In this document: positions 14,876 through 25,525 of the stretch, piece by piece | How positions within the stretch are numbered: position 1 is the first letter of the stretch | How the letters are laid out: every line of letters starts with the position of its first letter | Assembly: GCF_010211765.1 (NCBI RefSeq) | Contig: NZ_PDWO01000022.1 | Location: forward strand, 1-38,944 | DNA length: 38,944 nt | Direction of reading: 5' to 3' | DNA from: Pseudoxanthomonas kaohsiungensis | GTDB lineage: Bacteria > Pseudomonadota > Gammaproteobacteria > Xanthomonadales > Xanthomonadaceae | Position numbers and translations under genes: made by a program | The notes under the pieces: model-generated | The model's input: only the letters and a program-made list of their open reading frames with translations | Database searches by the model: none | What the model was told of the DNA's origin: nothing

Positions 14876-15250
14876 GCAAGGACTCCTTCGTATTCGGGCG
14901 CGTGGCGCGGGCCACGCGGGTCGGGTGGCGACGGCTGCCAGCGCCCTTCCTGCTGCTTGCGCCAGCGCTCCGGCGCTCCATCGCAAGGCGCCACGCTACG
15001 ACGCACCGCGTGACGGCGGTGCAGCGCCGCCCGGCGCGCACATTGCCCCGATGACACCGCAGTGGAGGCTCGCATCGTGCCCGCCGCCGGGCCGCATGCA
15101 GGCCGCCCGGCATGCCGCTGCGAGGCTGCCGCATGCCGCGCGGCCGGCACGTACGCCCCCGCTGGTCTAGACTGGCCTCCTTCCCACGTCCCCTTCCGCT
15201 GCCGGCCGGCCGCGCGCGACGCGTGGCTTCATCCGCTCCGAGGACACCGC
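14876..15250. other. Intergenic region, no gene seen
   Basis: 375 bp between two divergent genes (small hydrophilic protein leftward, histidine kinase rightward). Open frames cross it but have neither ribosome-binding sites nor protein-like sequence. It should hold both promoters; none could be pinned down by eye. Confidence 0.5.
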
Positions 15251-18058
15251 GTGCCCCCTTTCAAGGAAACCGAGACCCCGCATACGCCCGACAGCGAGCG
15301 CGTGCGCCGGGCGATGGCCGCCGGCGTGATCGTCGGCACCTGGTCCTGGGACGTGGCGCGCGATCGCCTGCACATCGACGAGTCCCTGGCCCACGCGCTG
15401 GGCCTGGACCCGGCGCTGGCGCGTGGCCCCGTATCGCCGGCGCAGGTGACGGCGGCGATCCATCCGGACGACCAGCCCGGGCTGGAGGCGGCGGTCGCCG
15501 CGGCAATCCGCGACGGCGGCCGCTACGTGCACCAGTACCGCGCGCGCGGCGACGACGGCCAGTACCGTTGGCTCGAGGCGATCGGCCGGGTCGAACTGGA
15601 CGCGGACGGCCGCGCGGTCGCCTTTCCCGGCGTGCTGCTCGACATCGACGAGCGGCGCCGGCTCGAGGCCGAGCGCGACCAGGCGCAGACCCTGCTGCGC
15701 TCGTTCGTCGAGGCGATGCCCGGCGTGGTCTACGCCAAGGACCGCCAGGGCCGGCTGCTGATCGGCAACCGCGGCACCACCGAGCTGATCGGCCGGCCGC
15801 CGGACGCCTATGTCGGCCGCACCGACGCCGAGCTGCTCGCCGATCCGGCGCAGGCGGCCGCGGTCATGGTCGCCGACGCGCGGGTGATGGCCAGCGGCCA
15901 GGCCGAGACGCTGGAGGAGGAAGTGAGCTTCCCCGATGGCCGCCGCGCGACCTGGCTGTCGACCAAGGCGCCGCTGCGCGACGCCGACGGCACCGTGGTC
16001 GGCCTGGTCGGCACCTCGCTGGACATCACCGAGCGCAAGGCCGCCGAGCAGCGCCACCGCGAGACCGAGGAACGCTACCGGCTGGCCGCGCGCGCGACCA
16101 ACGACGCGATCTGGGACTGGCGCATCGTCGACGGCCACGTGATCTGGAACGAGGCGCTGGCGATCCTGTTCGGCCACGCCCTGGCCGAGACCAGCGCGCA
16201 GTGGTGGCTGGACCACATCCATCCGGACGATCGCGCGCGGGTGGACGCCGACATCCACGCGGTGATCGAAGGCAGCGGCACCACCGCCTGGTACGGCGAG
16301 TACCGCTTCCGCCGCGCCGACGGCAGCTACGCCGCGGTGCTCGACCGCGGCACCGTGCTGCGCGACGGCGACGGCCGGCCGGTGCGCATGATCGGCGCGA
16401 TGTTCGACCTGACCGAGCGCAAGCAGGCAGAGGCCGCCCTGGCCGAGCGCGAGGAGCGCCTGCGCCTGGCCACCGACGCCGGCGACATGGGCTTCTGGGA
16501 CGTGGACCTGGTCAACGACCTGCTGATCTGGCCGCCGCGGACCAAGGCCATGTTCGGCATCTCCGCGCACGTGCCGGTGTCGATGCGCGACTTCTACGAG
16601 GGCCTGCACCCGGACGACCGCGAAGCCACCAGCGCCGCCTTCGCCGCGGCCATCGATCCGCTGCAGCGCGCGCTCTACGACGTGGAGTACCGCACCGTCG
16701 GCAAGGAGGACGGCATCGTGCGCTGGGTCGCGGCCAAGGGCCGCGGCCTGTTCGAGGCCGGCGCCTGCGTGCGCGTGGTCGGCGTGGTGATCGACATCAC
16801 CGCGCGCAAGGCCGCCCAGGCGCGCCTGCAGGAGCTCAACGAGCGGCTCGAGGGCCGCGTGGCCGAGGAAGTGGCCGAGCGCCTGAAGGTGGAGGAAGCG
16901 CTGCGGCAGAGCCAGAAGATGGAAGCGGTGGGCCAGCTCACCGGCGGCATCGCCCACGACTTCAACAACATGCTGGCCGCGGTGATCGGCCCGCTGGACC
17001 TGCTCGCCGCGCGCATGGGCGACGACGACGCGCGCGCCCGGCGCTACGTCGACATGGCCATCGACGGCGCCCGCCGCGCCGCCCTGCTCACCCAGCGCCT
17101 GCTCGCGTTCTCGCGCCAGCAGCCGCTACAGCCGGTGGCGCTGGACGCCAACCGCCTGGTCGCCGGCATGTCCGACCTGCTGGTGCACTCGCTGGGCAGC
17201 AGCGTGCGCCTGGAGACCGTGCTCGGCGCCGGCCTGTGGTGGACCCACGCCGACGCCAACCAGCTGGAGAACGTGATCCTCAACCTGGCCGTCAACGCGC
17301 GCGACGCCATGCCCGGCGGCGGCCGGCTCACCGTGGAGACCGCCAACTGCCACCTCGACCACCGCTACGCGGCCGAACAGGTCGGCGTGCCGGAAGGCCA
17401 GTACGTGATGATCGCGGTCACCGACACCGGCACCGGCATGCCCCCGGAGGTGATCGCCAAGGCGTTCGATCCGTTCTTCACCACCAAGCAGGTCGGCCGC
17501 GGCACCGGCCTGGGGCTGTCGCAGGTGTACGGCTTCGTCAAGCAGTCCGCCGGCCACGTCAAGATCTATTCCGAGCTCGGCCAGGGCACCACGGTCAAGG
17601 TCTACCTGCCGCGCCTGCTGCGACCGCCAGTGCCGGCCACCGGCGATGCGGCCGCGCCGCTGCCGCTGCCGCTGGGCGACGCCGGCGAGGTGGTGCTGGT
17701 GGTGGACGACGAACCGTCCGTGCGCGAGTTCTCCCGGCACGCGCTCACCGAACTGGGCTACCGCGTGCTGGAGGCCGACGGCGCCGAGGCCGCCCTGCGC
17801 CTGCTCGACGCCCACCCCGAGGTCACCCTGCTGTTCACCGACGTGGTGATGCCCGAGGTCAACGGCCGCCAGCTCGCCGACCGCGCGCGCGAACGCCGAC
17901 CGGACCTCAAGGTGCTGTTCACCACCGGCTACACCCGCAATGCCGTCGTCCACAACGGCGTGCTCGACCCCGGCGTGCACCTGATCGGCAAGCCCTTCAC
18001 CGTCGAAGACCTGGCCCAGCGCGTGCGCGCGGTGCTGGACGAGACCCCGGTGCGCTGA
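15251..18058 (+). CDS. Hybrid sensor histidine kinase, four PAS domains plus receiver
   Basis: Predicted 935-aa cytoplasmic kinase with no membrane segment. Four PAS/PAC units span about 22-135, 145-265, 275-390 and 395-520. A coiled linker leads to HisKA with phospho-acceptor His569 ([13 protein letters not shown]), then HATPase_c with N-box ([18 protein letters not shown], near 670) and G-boxes ([20 protein letters not shown]), then a C-terminal receiver from about 813 with phospho-acceptor Asp864 ([13 protein letters not shown]) and Lys in IGKPF. No LOV-type cysteine motif was seen. GTG 15251 is preferred because GAGG lies 8 bp upstream and the first PAS starts soon after; the frame opens earlier at 15062. 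Signal and output unknown; no response regulator gene is adjacent. Confidence 0.9.
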   Translation: MPPFKETETPHTPDSERVRRAMAAGVIVGTWSWDVARDRLHIDESLAHALGLDPALARGPVSPAQVTAAIHPDDQPGLEAAVAAAIRDGGRYVHQYRARGDDGQYRWLEAIGRVELDADGRAVAFPGVLLDIDERRRLEAERDQAQTLLRSFVEAMPGVVYAKDRQGRLLIGNRGTTELIGRPPDAYVGRTDAELLADPAQAAAVMVADARVMASGQAETLEEEVSFPDGRRATWLSTKAPLRDADGTVVGLVGTSLDITERKAAEQRHRETEERYRLAARATNDAIWDWRIVDGHVIWNEALAILFGHALAETSAQWWLDHIHPDDRARVDADIHAVIEGSGTTAWYGEYRFRRADGSYAAVLDRGTVLRDGDGRPVRMIGAMFDLTERKQAEAALAEREERLRLATDAGDMGFWDVDLVNDLLIWPPRTKAMFGISAHVPVSMRDFYEGLHPDDREATSAAFAAAIDPLQRALYDVEYRTVGKEDGIVRWVAAKGRGLFEAGACVRVVGVVIDITARKAAQARLQELNERLEGRVAEEVAERLKVEEALRQSQKMEAVGQLTGGIAHDFNNMLAAVIGPLDLLAARMGDDDARARRYVDMAIDGARRAALLTQRLLAFSRQQPLQPVALDANRLVAGMSDLLVHSLGSSVRLETVLGAGLWWTHADANQLENVILNLAVNARDAMPGGGRLTVETANCHLDHRYAAEQVGVPEGQYVMIAVTDTGTGMPPEVIAKAFDPFFTTKQVGRGTGLGLSQVYGFVKQSAGHVKIYSELGQGTTVKVYLPRLLRPPVPATGDAAAPLPLPLGDAGEVVLVVDDEPSVREFSRHALTELGYRVLEADGAEAALRLLDAHPEVTLLFTDVVMPEVNGRQLADRARERRPDLKVLFTTGYTRNAVVHNGVLDPGVHLIGKPFTVEDLAQRVRAVLDETPVR

Positions 18059-18440
18059 GCGGGGCGACGCGCATCGCCGCCGCCGGCCCAGTTCCCGCCG
18101 CCGGCGCACCACCCGCCGGTGCGCTTTCCGCCATCGACGGACAGCCCGCCCTGCGGCTTCCCGCCATCGACGGATGTCGCCTGTGCCGGCGTCGTCGGGT
18201 CGCCGATGAATCGGCTCCTACATCACACCGCGTCGTGCGCCGCGCGCCCGCCCTTGCCGGTTTCCGCCAACGACGGGCCCGCTCTTTGTAGGAGCGGGCA
18301 TGACCGCGACCCGACGCCGCTGCCGCCGCGACTCCACCCCGCATCCGCGCCGCAACTTCGCATCCGCGCCGCGCCTTTGCACCCGCGCCACATCGTCGCG
18401 GGAGTGACCACCGCCACGCCCCACGCGCCGGCACCCGCGC
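18059..18440. other. Intergenic region with a second repeat type
   Basis: 382 bp between convergent genes. It holds two copies of CGCCATCGACGGA near 18129 and 18162, and inverted arms 18194-18222 and 18287-18315 (GTCGGGTCGC ... GGCTCCTACA against TGTAGGAGC ... GCGACCCGAC). The TGTAGGAGC head resembles a common Xanthomonad/Pseudomonad intergenic repeat and differs from the GTAG REPs elsewhere here. No gene supported. Confidence 0.6.
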
Positions 18441-18767
18441 TCAACCGCCGCGTTCCAATCCCTCGTACCACCGCGCATAGGGACTGTTAGCGACCATCCG
18501 CCGGTTGAAATCCGGCGCCCCATCGTCCCACCACACCGGACCGCGCTCGCCCAGCGCGACCTTGGCCGCCTGCACCGCCGCGCGTGCCCACGCCAGGGCC
18601 TGCGCATCACCGGCCTGCAGCGCCGCCCGCACCGCACGCCGCGCGGCCATCAACCGCTCAACCTCGCGCTGGCGCGCCTGCGCATCCAGGCCGGGATTGC
18701 TGGCGCGCCACAGCCGGCCACGCACGACCAGGTAACGCCCGTCCGGCGTCAGCAGCGGTTCGCCCAT
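18441..18767 (-). CDS. Conserved hypothetical protein (VVRGRLWRASNP family)
   Basis: Predicted 108-aa soluble protein. It starts with DGRYLVVRGRLWRASNPGL, has a helical middle, and ends with VALGERGPVWWDDGAPDFNR. These two blocks are typical of a widespread small proteobacterial family of unknown function that I recognise only by pattern. Length is normal for that family. ATG 18767 is the only sensible start. It lies 24 bp downstream of the lipoprotein gene on the same strand, so the two may be co-transcribed. Confidence 0.8.
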   Translation of the reverse strand: MGEPLLTPDGRYLVVRGRLWRASNPGLDAQARQREVERLMAARRAVRAALQAGDAQALAWARAAVQAAKVALGERGPVWWDDGAPDFNRRMVANSPYARWYEGLERGG

Positions 18768-18791
18768 CCCCGCCCCGACCGCCGCCGCGCG

Positions 18792-19043
18792 CTACTGGCG
18801 ACGCGGCTCTTCGCCCCGCGCCGTCTCGTCGGCTTCCTCGACGCCATCGCCGTCGTCGTTGGGCGAGTCGGCGCGCCTGGCCTCTTCCGGCGAACGCGTC
18901 TCCTGCGCGCCGGTGCCGTACTCGGCGTCGTTGGCCGGCTGGTGCGCATCGGCGGTGGGTGCCGGATTGTCGCCATCGCAGGCGGCCAGCAGCAGCAGCG
19001 CAAGCGACAGCACCGACACCCGCATCAGGGACCACGCATTCAT
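18792..19043 (-). CDS. Small acidic lipoprotein
   Basis: Predicted 83-aa lipoprotein. The signal MNAWSLMRVSVLSLALLLLA leads to the lipobox LLAAC with Cys22 lipidated. The mature part is acidic and low-complexity (Asp, Glu, Ala, Pro; DSPNDDGDGVEEADETARGEE) and probably disordered. ATG 19043 is fixed by GGAGG 8 bp upstream; an inner ATG at 19025 is less likely. No domain recognised. Confidence 0.78.
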   Translation of the reverse strand: MNAWSLMRVSVLSLALLLLAACDGDNPAPTADAHQPANDAEYGTGAQETRSPEEARRADSPNDDGDGVEEADETARGEEPRRQ

Positions 19044-19318
19044 CTACACATCCTCCGGGTTCGTGGCATCGGCCGCATGCGCACGGGGCCAATGCGATGG
19101 CGGATCGATCCTGCGCGCGCCACGCTCAACGCGGCGTGAGCGCGCGCGCATCGCGACGCGCCGTGCGTTGCAACCACCCGCATTTTTTTCACGCTGCCTT
19201 CGATCCCACACCGGTAAACAAAGACGTTCCCGCGGAAGGCGCAGCCACCCATCACGCCAACCGCGGCGCCATCCCTGCCGCCCCCACCGCGGCGCACCGA
19301 CACCTGAGGAGGACACCC

Positions 19319-19921
19319 ATGGCCAGCAAGACCAACCCCGCGCAGGTCACCGAACTGCTGCTGCAGGCGCTGGAGACCGAACGCGGCGGCATCCAGATCT
19401 ACACCGCCGCCATTGCCGCGGCGCAGAACGAAGACCTGAAGAAGGAATGGGGCGAGTACCTGGAAGAGACCCGCACCCACGAGCAGGTGCTCACCCGCGT
19501 ATTCCAGGAACTGGGCATGGACACCGAGGCGCAGAGCCCCGGCCGCGCCGTGGTCGCGCACATGGGTGAATCGCTGGTGGCGGCGATCAAGATGGCGATG
19601 GCCAAGGCCGACCCGGCCGCGGCCGAGCTGGTGGCCGCCGAATGCGTGGTCCTGGCCGAGACCAAGGACCACCAGAACTGGGAACTGATCGGCCGCGTCG
19701 CCGAACAGGGCGGCCCGCACGCCAAGGCGCTCAAGGCCGCGCACGAAGCGGTCGAACAGGACGAGGACCACCACCTCTACCACACCAAGGGCTGGTGCCG
19801 GGAACTGTGGATCCAGAGCCTGGGCATGCCCGCGGTGCTGCCGCCGCCGGAGGAAGAGAAGAACGTCGAGACCGCCATCGGCGCGGCGCGCGCGGAGAAC
19901 GCACGCGGCGACTACCTGTGA
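19319..19921 (+). CDS. Ferritin-like protein (unnamed family)
   Basis: Predicted 200-aa helical-bundle protein. Helix 1 has ALETERGGIQIYTAAI and helix 2 has EEWGE-like EYLEETRTHEQVL, giving the E...ExxH pattern of a di-iron ferritin-like site. Later helices carry ECVVLAETKDHQNWELI and EQDEDHHLYHTKGWCRELW, again with Glu and His ligands. Family members are bacterioferritin/rubrerythrin-like proteins of unclear role; iron or oxidative-stress handling is inferred. ATG 19319 follows a strong GAGGAGG site. It appears to be the first gene of a short run with the coupled ORF at 19918. Confidence 0.85.
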   Translation: MASKTNPAQVTELLLQALETERGGIQIYTAAIAAAQNEDLKKEWGEYLEETRTHEQVLTRVFQELGMDTEAQSPGRAVVAHMGESLVAAIKMAMAKADPAAAELVAAECVVLAETKDHQNWELIGRVAEQGGPHAKALKAAHEAVEQDEDHHLYHTKGWCRELWIQSLGMPAVLPPPEEEKNVETAIGAARAENARGDYL

Positions 19922-20106
19922 CCCGCGCACCCGGCGCGTCGTCGGCACCGGCGCAGGGAACGCGCCCGGACGACGACGCGCACCGCCGCGGCGAACAGAC
20001 CGGCAAGCGCGACGCCGAGGAGCGCAACGACCCGGCGGTGCAGCCGGGCGCGCGCGAGGGCAAGCCGGATCCGGAAGGCGAGGCGCCGCCCACGTCCGGG
20101 CGTTGA
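19918..20106 (+). CDS. Possible small hydrophilic protein coupled to ferritin-like gene
   Basis: A 62-codon frame opens with GTG at 19918, overlapping the ferritin-like stop as GTGA, the usual sign of translational coupling. The product is very hydrophilic (GEQTGKRDAEERNDPAVQPG, then REGKPDPEGEAPPT) and resembles other small stress-type proteins. There is no independent ribosome-binding site and no recognised family, so it may be a chance frame. Confidence 0.45.
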   Translation: MTRAPGASSAPAQGTRPDDDAHRRGEQTGKRDAEERNDPAVQPGAREGKPDPEGEAPPTSGR

Positions 20107-20216
20107 CGCACCCGGCGGCGAGGAGCCACCGGTCGCCGGCGCCACCCGGATCCGACAAGCTCCCGAAGACCGGGGGGCGGCAGCACCCGCCGTGCCGCCG
20201 CCGGCACCTCCATGGT

Positions 20217-20230
20217 ATAACGTCCGTTAT
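20217..20230. promoter_or_regulatory. Palindromic operator/-10 region of the AbrB-Doc pair
   Basis: ATAACG-TC-CGTTAT is a perfect inverted repeat ending 19 bp before the antitoxin ATG. The preceding TATAAC (20215-20220) is a good -10. An AbrB-type antitoxin binding here to repress its own operon is the expected arrangement, inferred from position. Confidence 0.55.
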
Positions 20231-20249
20231 TACACCCGCGGACCCCGCC

Positions 20250-20471
20250 ATGAAGCTCAAGATCACCGCCATCGGCAATTCGGCCGGCGTCATCCTGCCC
20301 AAGGAACTGCTCGCCCGCCTGCGCGTGGACAAGGGCGACGAACTGCACGCGCTGGAAACCCCCGACGGCATCCGCCTGACCACCTACGACCCCGTGCTGG
20401 CCGCGCAGATGGAAGTGGCCGAGCAGGTGATGCGCGAACACCGCGACCTCCTGCGCAAGCTGGCGCAGTAG
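20250..20471 (+). CDS. AbrB/MazE-type antitoxin
   Basis: Predicted 73-aa protein. The N-terminal swapped-hairpin AbrB/SpoVT domain is clear: LKITAIGNSAGVILPKELLA, then RLRVDKGDELHAL. The C-terminus (AEQVMREHRDLLRKLAQ) is a helix that would block the toxin. It should bind DNA as a dimer at its own promoter and neutralise the Doc-type toxin encoded 10 bp downstream. Start chosen by the conserved MKLKIT. Confidence 0.88.
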   Translation: MKLKITAIGNSAGVILPKELLARLRVDKGDELHALETPDGIRLTTYDPVLAAQMEVAEQVMREHRDLLRKLAQ

Positions 20472-20481
20472 GGCCGGCGCC

Positions 20482-20910
20482 ATGATCGTCTGGATCGAAC
20501 GGTCGCTGGCCCTGGCCATCCACGAGCGCCAACTCGCCCAGCACGGCGGCGGCGTCGGCGTGCGCGACGAAGCCCTGCTCGACTCCGCCCTGGCCCGGCC
20601 ACGGCAGCTGCTGGCCTACGGTGATCCGCCACCGGACCTGGCATCGCTCGCCGCCGCCCTGGCCTACGGCCTGGCACGCAACCACCCGTTCGTGGACGGC
20701 AACAAGCGCACCGCGCACGTCTGCTACTTCGTGTTCCTGCTGCTCAATGACGCCCGGCTCGAGGCCAGCCTCGAAGAGATGTACGTGCAGATGATCGGGC
20801 TGGCCGAGGCCAGCCTGGACGAAGTCACGTTCGCCGACTGGCTGCGTGCGCGTATCGTCGTGACCCATGGCGGCCAGGTGCAGGAGAAACAGGCGGCCTA
20901 CCGGCGCTGA
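20482..20910 (+). CDS. doc: Doc-type Fic-family toxin
   Basis: Predicted 142-aa death-on-curing protein. The Fic core is H68-PFVDGNKR-T77, with the catalytic His68, Asp72 (the Doc-type anion hole) and Lys-Arg in place of the G-R of AMPylating Fic proteins. Doc phosphorylates EF-Tu with this variant. The N-terminus (ALAIHERQLAQHGG... GVRDEALLDSALARP) is canonical. It follows the AbrB-type antitoxin by 10 bp in one operon. Pairing of Doc with an AbrB antitoxin instead of Phd is known in proteobacteria. The toxin seems intact. Confidence 0.93.
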   Translation: MIVWIERSLALAIHERQLAQHGGGVGVRDEALLDSALARPRQLLAYGDPPPDLASLAAALAYGLARNHPFVDGNKRTAHVCYFVFLLLNDARLEASLEEMYVQMIGLAEASLDEVTFADWLRARIVVTHGGQVQEKQAAYRR

Positions 20911-20965
20911 TCCCCGCCCTCGCCCCCACCGCCGCGGCCTCCGCCCTGCCCGCGCGGCGCGCCGC

Positions 20966-21295
20966 TCAACCCCCGACCAGCGCCGCGCGCAGCGGCGCCA
21001 GGTCCTCGCCCGACACCGGCCGCACCACGCGCGCCAGTTCCTGTCCGCCGTGCAGTAGGACCAGGGTCGGCCACAGCTTGACCTTGAACGAGCGGCCCAG
21101 CGGCTGGCCGCGGCCGTCCTCGATCTTCAGGTGCTCCAGCAGTGGATGCTCGGAGGCCAACGCCTCGATCGCCGCCTGCGCGCGCTGGCAGTGCGGGCAC
21201 CACGGCGCACCGAACTCCAGCAGCAGCACGCCTTCGCGCGCGTCCACATCGCTGCGGGATGGTTCGGTTTCCAGGTAGCGGTCGGTGTAGGGCAT
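20966..21295 (-). CDS. Thioredoxin-family protein
   Basis: Predicted 109-aa cytoplasmic protein with a thioredoxin fold. The active site is WC33-P-H-C36 in LEFGAPWCPHCQRAQ, with cis-Pro in LWPTLVLLHGG. CPHC rather than CGPC is seen in stand-alone thioredoxin-like and DsbA-like proteins and suggests a more oxidising role. ATG 21295 gives the start MPYTDRYLETEPSR, which fits the family; a GTG at 21325 is possible. It lies between two toxin-antitoxin pairs and has no obvious link with either. Confidence 0.85.
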   Translation of the reverse strand: MPYTDRYLETEPSRSDVDAREGVLLLEFGAPWCPHCQRAQAAIEALASEHPLLEHLKIEDGRGQPLGRSFKVKLWPTLVLLHGGQELARVVRPVSGEDLAPLRAALVGG

Positions 21296-21375
21296 CGCAG
21301 GTTCGGGGGCCGATGTCGCGACCACGCTCGCACAGGCGGTGTGGCTGCTTCGTGACGCAGCGGGCGTCCTCGCCG

Positions 21376-21672
21376 TCAGGGCCGCGCGTAACCACCTTCG
21401 CGCTGCCCACGGATCGCCAGCACCAGCGCCGTGTCGATCACCTGCAGGTAGCGATACAGCGCCACGTAACCGTGCGCGTCGCGGCCGATCAGCAGTTCAC
21501 GCCGGTCCTCGCCGGCCGGCCGGCCGATCAGCGGATTGCCTTCCAGCACATCGAGCGCGCCGATGATCTGCTCCACCCGGGCGTCGGCATCGGCGACCTC
21601 GTGCTGGTGCAGGCGCTCGACGATCCGGTCGAGGTCGTCGAGCACGGCCGGCACCAGCTCGACCCGCGCCAC
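21376..21672 (-). CDS. ParE/RelE-superfamily toxin
   Basis: Predicted 98-aa toxin starting at GTG 21672. The pattern VELVPAVLDDLDRIVERL, then GALDVLEGNPLIGRPAGED, then RRELLIGRDAHGYVALYRYL is that of the RelE/ParE fold. ParE members poison gyrase and RelE members cut mRNA; sequence alone does not decide, but the N-P-x-x-G-R-P loop favours the ParE side. It begins one base after the antitoxin stop, so expression should be coupled. The C-terminus (LAIRGQREGGY) is intact. Confidence 0.88.
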   Translation of the reverse strand: MARVELVPAVLDDLDRIVERLHQHEVADADARVEQIIGALDVLEGNPLIGRPAGEDRRELLIGRDAHGYVALYRYLQVIDTALVLAIRGQREGGYARP

Positions 21673-21673
21673 G

Positions 21674-21958
21674 TCAGCGGGCCTGCTTCCTGGCCGCAGG
21701 CCGCTTGGCGGGCTTGCCGGCGAGGCGCTGCCTGAGCCAGGCGCGCGCGTCCTCCCACGGGATGCTCTCGCCGGTATCCAGGAACTGCGCGTAGCGCTGG
21801 TCGGCCAGCGCATGGAACTCCGCGCGTTGCTCGGCCAGGTCGGCCTTCTCGGCGATCGCTTCCAGGATGAAGTTGTGCGAGGTGGTGCCGGCCGCTTCGG
21901 CCGCCTTGGCGATACGGGCCTTGAGGGCCTCCGGCAGGCGGATGGTGGTGGTGCTCAT
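21674..21958 (-). CDS. Ribbon-helix-helix antitoxin (ParD/CopG-like)
   Basis: Predicted 94-aa antitoxin. MSTTTIRLPEALKARIAKAA with AAGTTSHNFILEAI is a ribbon-helix-helix DNA-binding domain. The acidic and helical C-terminus would bind the toxin. ATG 21958 has GGGAG 7 bp upstream. The pair is autoregulated in known cases; the inverted repeat at 21990-22009 is the probable site. Confidence 0.88.
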   Translation of the reverse strand: MSTTTIRLPEALKARIAKAAEAAGTTSHNFILEAIAEKADLAEQRAEFHALADQRYAQFLDTGESIPWEDARAWLRQRLAGKPAKRPAARKQAR

Positions 21959-22285
21959 GCGGAACTCCCGGCGGTGGAGGCTCGGACAATGTAGCACATG
22001 TGTGATACAGGCGGCCGGAGGCGAGTGCAGCGACGGTCGATGGGGATAGCGGACACCCCGGGGTCACCCGCTCACGCACCCCGTCCTTCCTTGCAGGCGA
22101 CCAAGACGGTGCGTGCGGGTACGCATGGCGCTTGCGCATGTGGCCCGGAGCCTTGCGGCCCGGGCATCGTCGGGCAGCGGCATCACACGCCTCTCTGCCA
22201 CCGCCAAACCCTGCTCTAAACGTTAAGCTTCACCGCCAGGCGCCCGGGGGACAACGGGGCGCCGCAACACCACCAATGTGAGCCA
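21959..22285. other. Divergent intergenic region before hsdM
   Basis: 327 bp between the leftward ParD/ParE operon and rightward hsdM. Apart from the operator at 21990-22009, only an AACGTT palindrome near 22219 stands out. No gene is supported. Confidence 0.5.
21990..22009. promoter_or_regulatory. Operator-like inverted repeat upstream of the ParD-like gene
   Basis: TGTAgCACA and TGTGaTACA form 9-bp arms with a single mismatch around TG. It lies 31 bp upstream of the antitoxin ATG and overlaps the expected promoter. The half-site TGTGATACA recurs in the hsdR promoter at 32581. Confidence 0.55.
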
Positions 22286-23861
<1,576 letters not shown>

Positions 23862-23872
<11 letters not shown>

Positions 23873-25106
23873 CTGGCCCACCGCCACGCTGGGCGAGCTC
23901 ACAATTAACCTAGACACGAAGCGCAGGCCGGTCAAAGAGGCGGACCGTCGGTCCGGACCTTATCCCTACTACGGAGCCTCAGGCATCGTTGACCACGTCG
24001 ATGGCTTTCTGTTCGAGGGTGAGCACCTTTTGATTGCCGAAGATGGAGAGAACCTAAGGACACGAAACACACCCGTGGCGTTCCGCGCAACCGGGAGGTT
24101 CTGGGTCAATAACCATGCGCATATCGTCAAAGGCAATGGTCTCGCTCGAACCCGCTTTCTTGAGTATGCGGTGCTGGCTGCTGACCTCACGCCCTATCTC
24201 ACTGGCGCCGTTATGCCGAAGCTCACTCAGGGAAACTTGAACAAAATTGAGCTTCCTTGCCCTCCACTTAAAGCGCAAGACGCGGTCATCGGAGTCCTCG
24301 GGTCGCTCGACGACCGCATCGCCCTTCTGCGCCAAACCAACGCCACCCTCGAATCCATCGCCCAGGCTCTGTTCAAGAGCTGGTTCATCGACTTCGACCC
24401 GGTGCGCGCCAAGGCCGAGGGCCGCGAGCCCGAAGGCATGGACGCCGCCACCGCGGCGCTGTTCCCCGCCGGGTTCGAGGAATCGGCGCTGGGACCGATT
24501 CCGAAGGGGTGGGAGGTTCGCTCGCTCGATTCGTTTGCGAGCTACCTGAATGGCTTGGCACTTCAGAAGTACCCACCTGAGAGTGAGGATGAGTACCTCC
24601 CTGTCATCAAGATTGCGCAGCTTCGTGCAGGGCATACCGTTGCTGCGGATCGGGCAAGTGCCCGACTGAAGCCCGAATACATTGTGCGAGACGGCGACGT
24701 GCTTTTCTCGTGGTCAGGTTCACTGGAAGTCGAGTTCTGGTGCGGCGGCGATGGCGCTCTCAATCAACATTTGTTCAAAGTGACGTCTGACGAGGTGCCC
24801 AAGTGGTTCTACTACTTGGCCACCCGACACTTCCTTCCGGGATTCCGCGAAATAGCGGCTCACAAGGCGACAACAATGGGCCATATCCAGCGCAAGCATT
24901 TGACTGAGGCAAGGATTGCCTTGCCGCCGACGCCAGTACTTCATGAGGCCGGTAGAGCAGGCGCGTCGCTAGTGGAACGGCGGATCGCGAATTCCTTGCA
25001 AGCACGGCAGCTTGCCGAACTTCGCGACGCCCTCCTCCCCCGCCTCATCTCCGGCAAGCTCCGCCTGCCCGAAGCCGAGCGCGAGATCGAGGAGGCCCTG
25101 GCATGA
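23862..25106 (+). CDS. hsdS: Type I restriction-modification specificity subunit HsdS
   Basis: Predicted 414-aa DNA-recognition subunit. There are two target-recognition domains (about residues 1-135 and 210-370) separated by the conserved helical linker [20 protein letters not shown], and a matching C-terminal linker ending [20 protein letters not shown]. The TRD stretches (about 23.88-24.29 and 24.52-25.0 kb) are visibly richer in A and T than the linkers, as is usual for exchanged TRDs. The split DNA target cannot be predicted. ATG 23862 lies inside the end of hsdM; the stop overlaps the next gene as ATGA. Confidence 0.95.
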
Positions 25107-25525
25107 GCCACCCCTGCCCCATCTGCGGCAGCGCGCTGGAGCCCGTGCCGCGCTACCGGCGGTATGTCTGCAGCGATTGCGCCGCACGCGCGGCCTCCGC
25201 GGACGGCCGCCGCCTGGCCTTCTCCAATATCGACCTGAGCGGCGGCTACGCCGCCCGCTACGCGGACACCGGCGAACCGTACGACAGCCACGCCTGCTGG
25301 ATCGACGGCATCCGCTGCCATGCCGACGAGGCCCGGTTCGGCGGTATCGTGGTCGAAGTCTTGCCGACACCCGGGGGGCCACTGTCCCCACGCTCGCGAG
25401 GCGTTCCGAAGTGGCCGGGCGGGACCAACTGCGCTAACGTCGGGGCCGCCGGGCATGGGGATGCGCAGGGCGCCGGCAAGCACCGGGCAAACGCGGGGAG
25501 CGATTATGAGCCTGAGCCTGACTGA
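25103..25525 (+). CDS. Zinc-ribbon protein of the RM locus, with an atypical C-terminal tail
   Basis: Predicted 140-aa protein. Residues 1-85 form a recognisable small family often beside Type I RM genes: [15 protein letters not shown] (CxxC) with VCSDCAARA (CxxC), then the GYAARYADTGEPYDSHACWI and EARFGGIVVEV blocks. After that the sequence (LPTPGGPLSPRSRG onward) is unlike the family, which I expect to end near 25,360. The extra 50-odd residues run into the start of the next gene (25,506), as if an original stop had been lost. Function unknown; the two CxxC pairs would bind zinc. ATG overlaps hsdS by 4 bp. Confidence 0.7.
   Translation: MSHPCPICGSALEPVPRYRRYVCSDCAARAASADGRRLAFSNIDLSGGYAARYADTGEPYDSHACWIDGIRCHADEARFGGIVVEVLPTPGGPLSPRSRGVPKWPGGTNCANVGAAGHGDAQGAGKHRANAGSDYEPEPD
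25377..25416. promoter_or_regulatory. Inverted repeat within the atypical tail
   Basis: GGCCACT (25377-25383) and AGTGGCC (25410-25416) form a 7-bp stem around a 26-nt loop. It is 90 bp upstream of the unrecognised three-gene cassette, in a segment that does not look protein-coding, so it may be a leader or operator for that cassette. Weak evidence. Confidence 0.3.

Noticed and set aside
15112-18291. 1059-codon frame overlapping the histidine kinase in another frame
   Set aside because: Arg/Pro/Ala-rich shadow; the kinase frame has all catalytic motifs.
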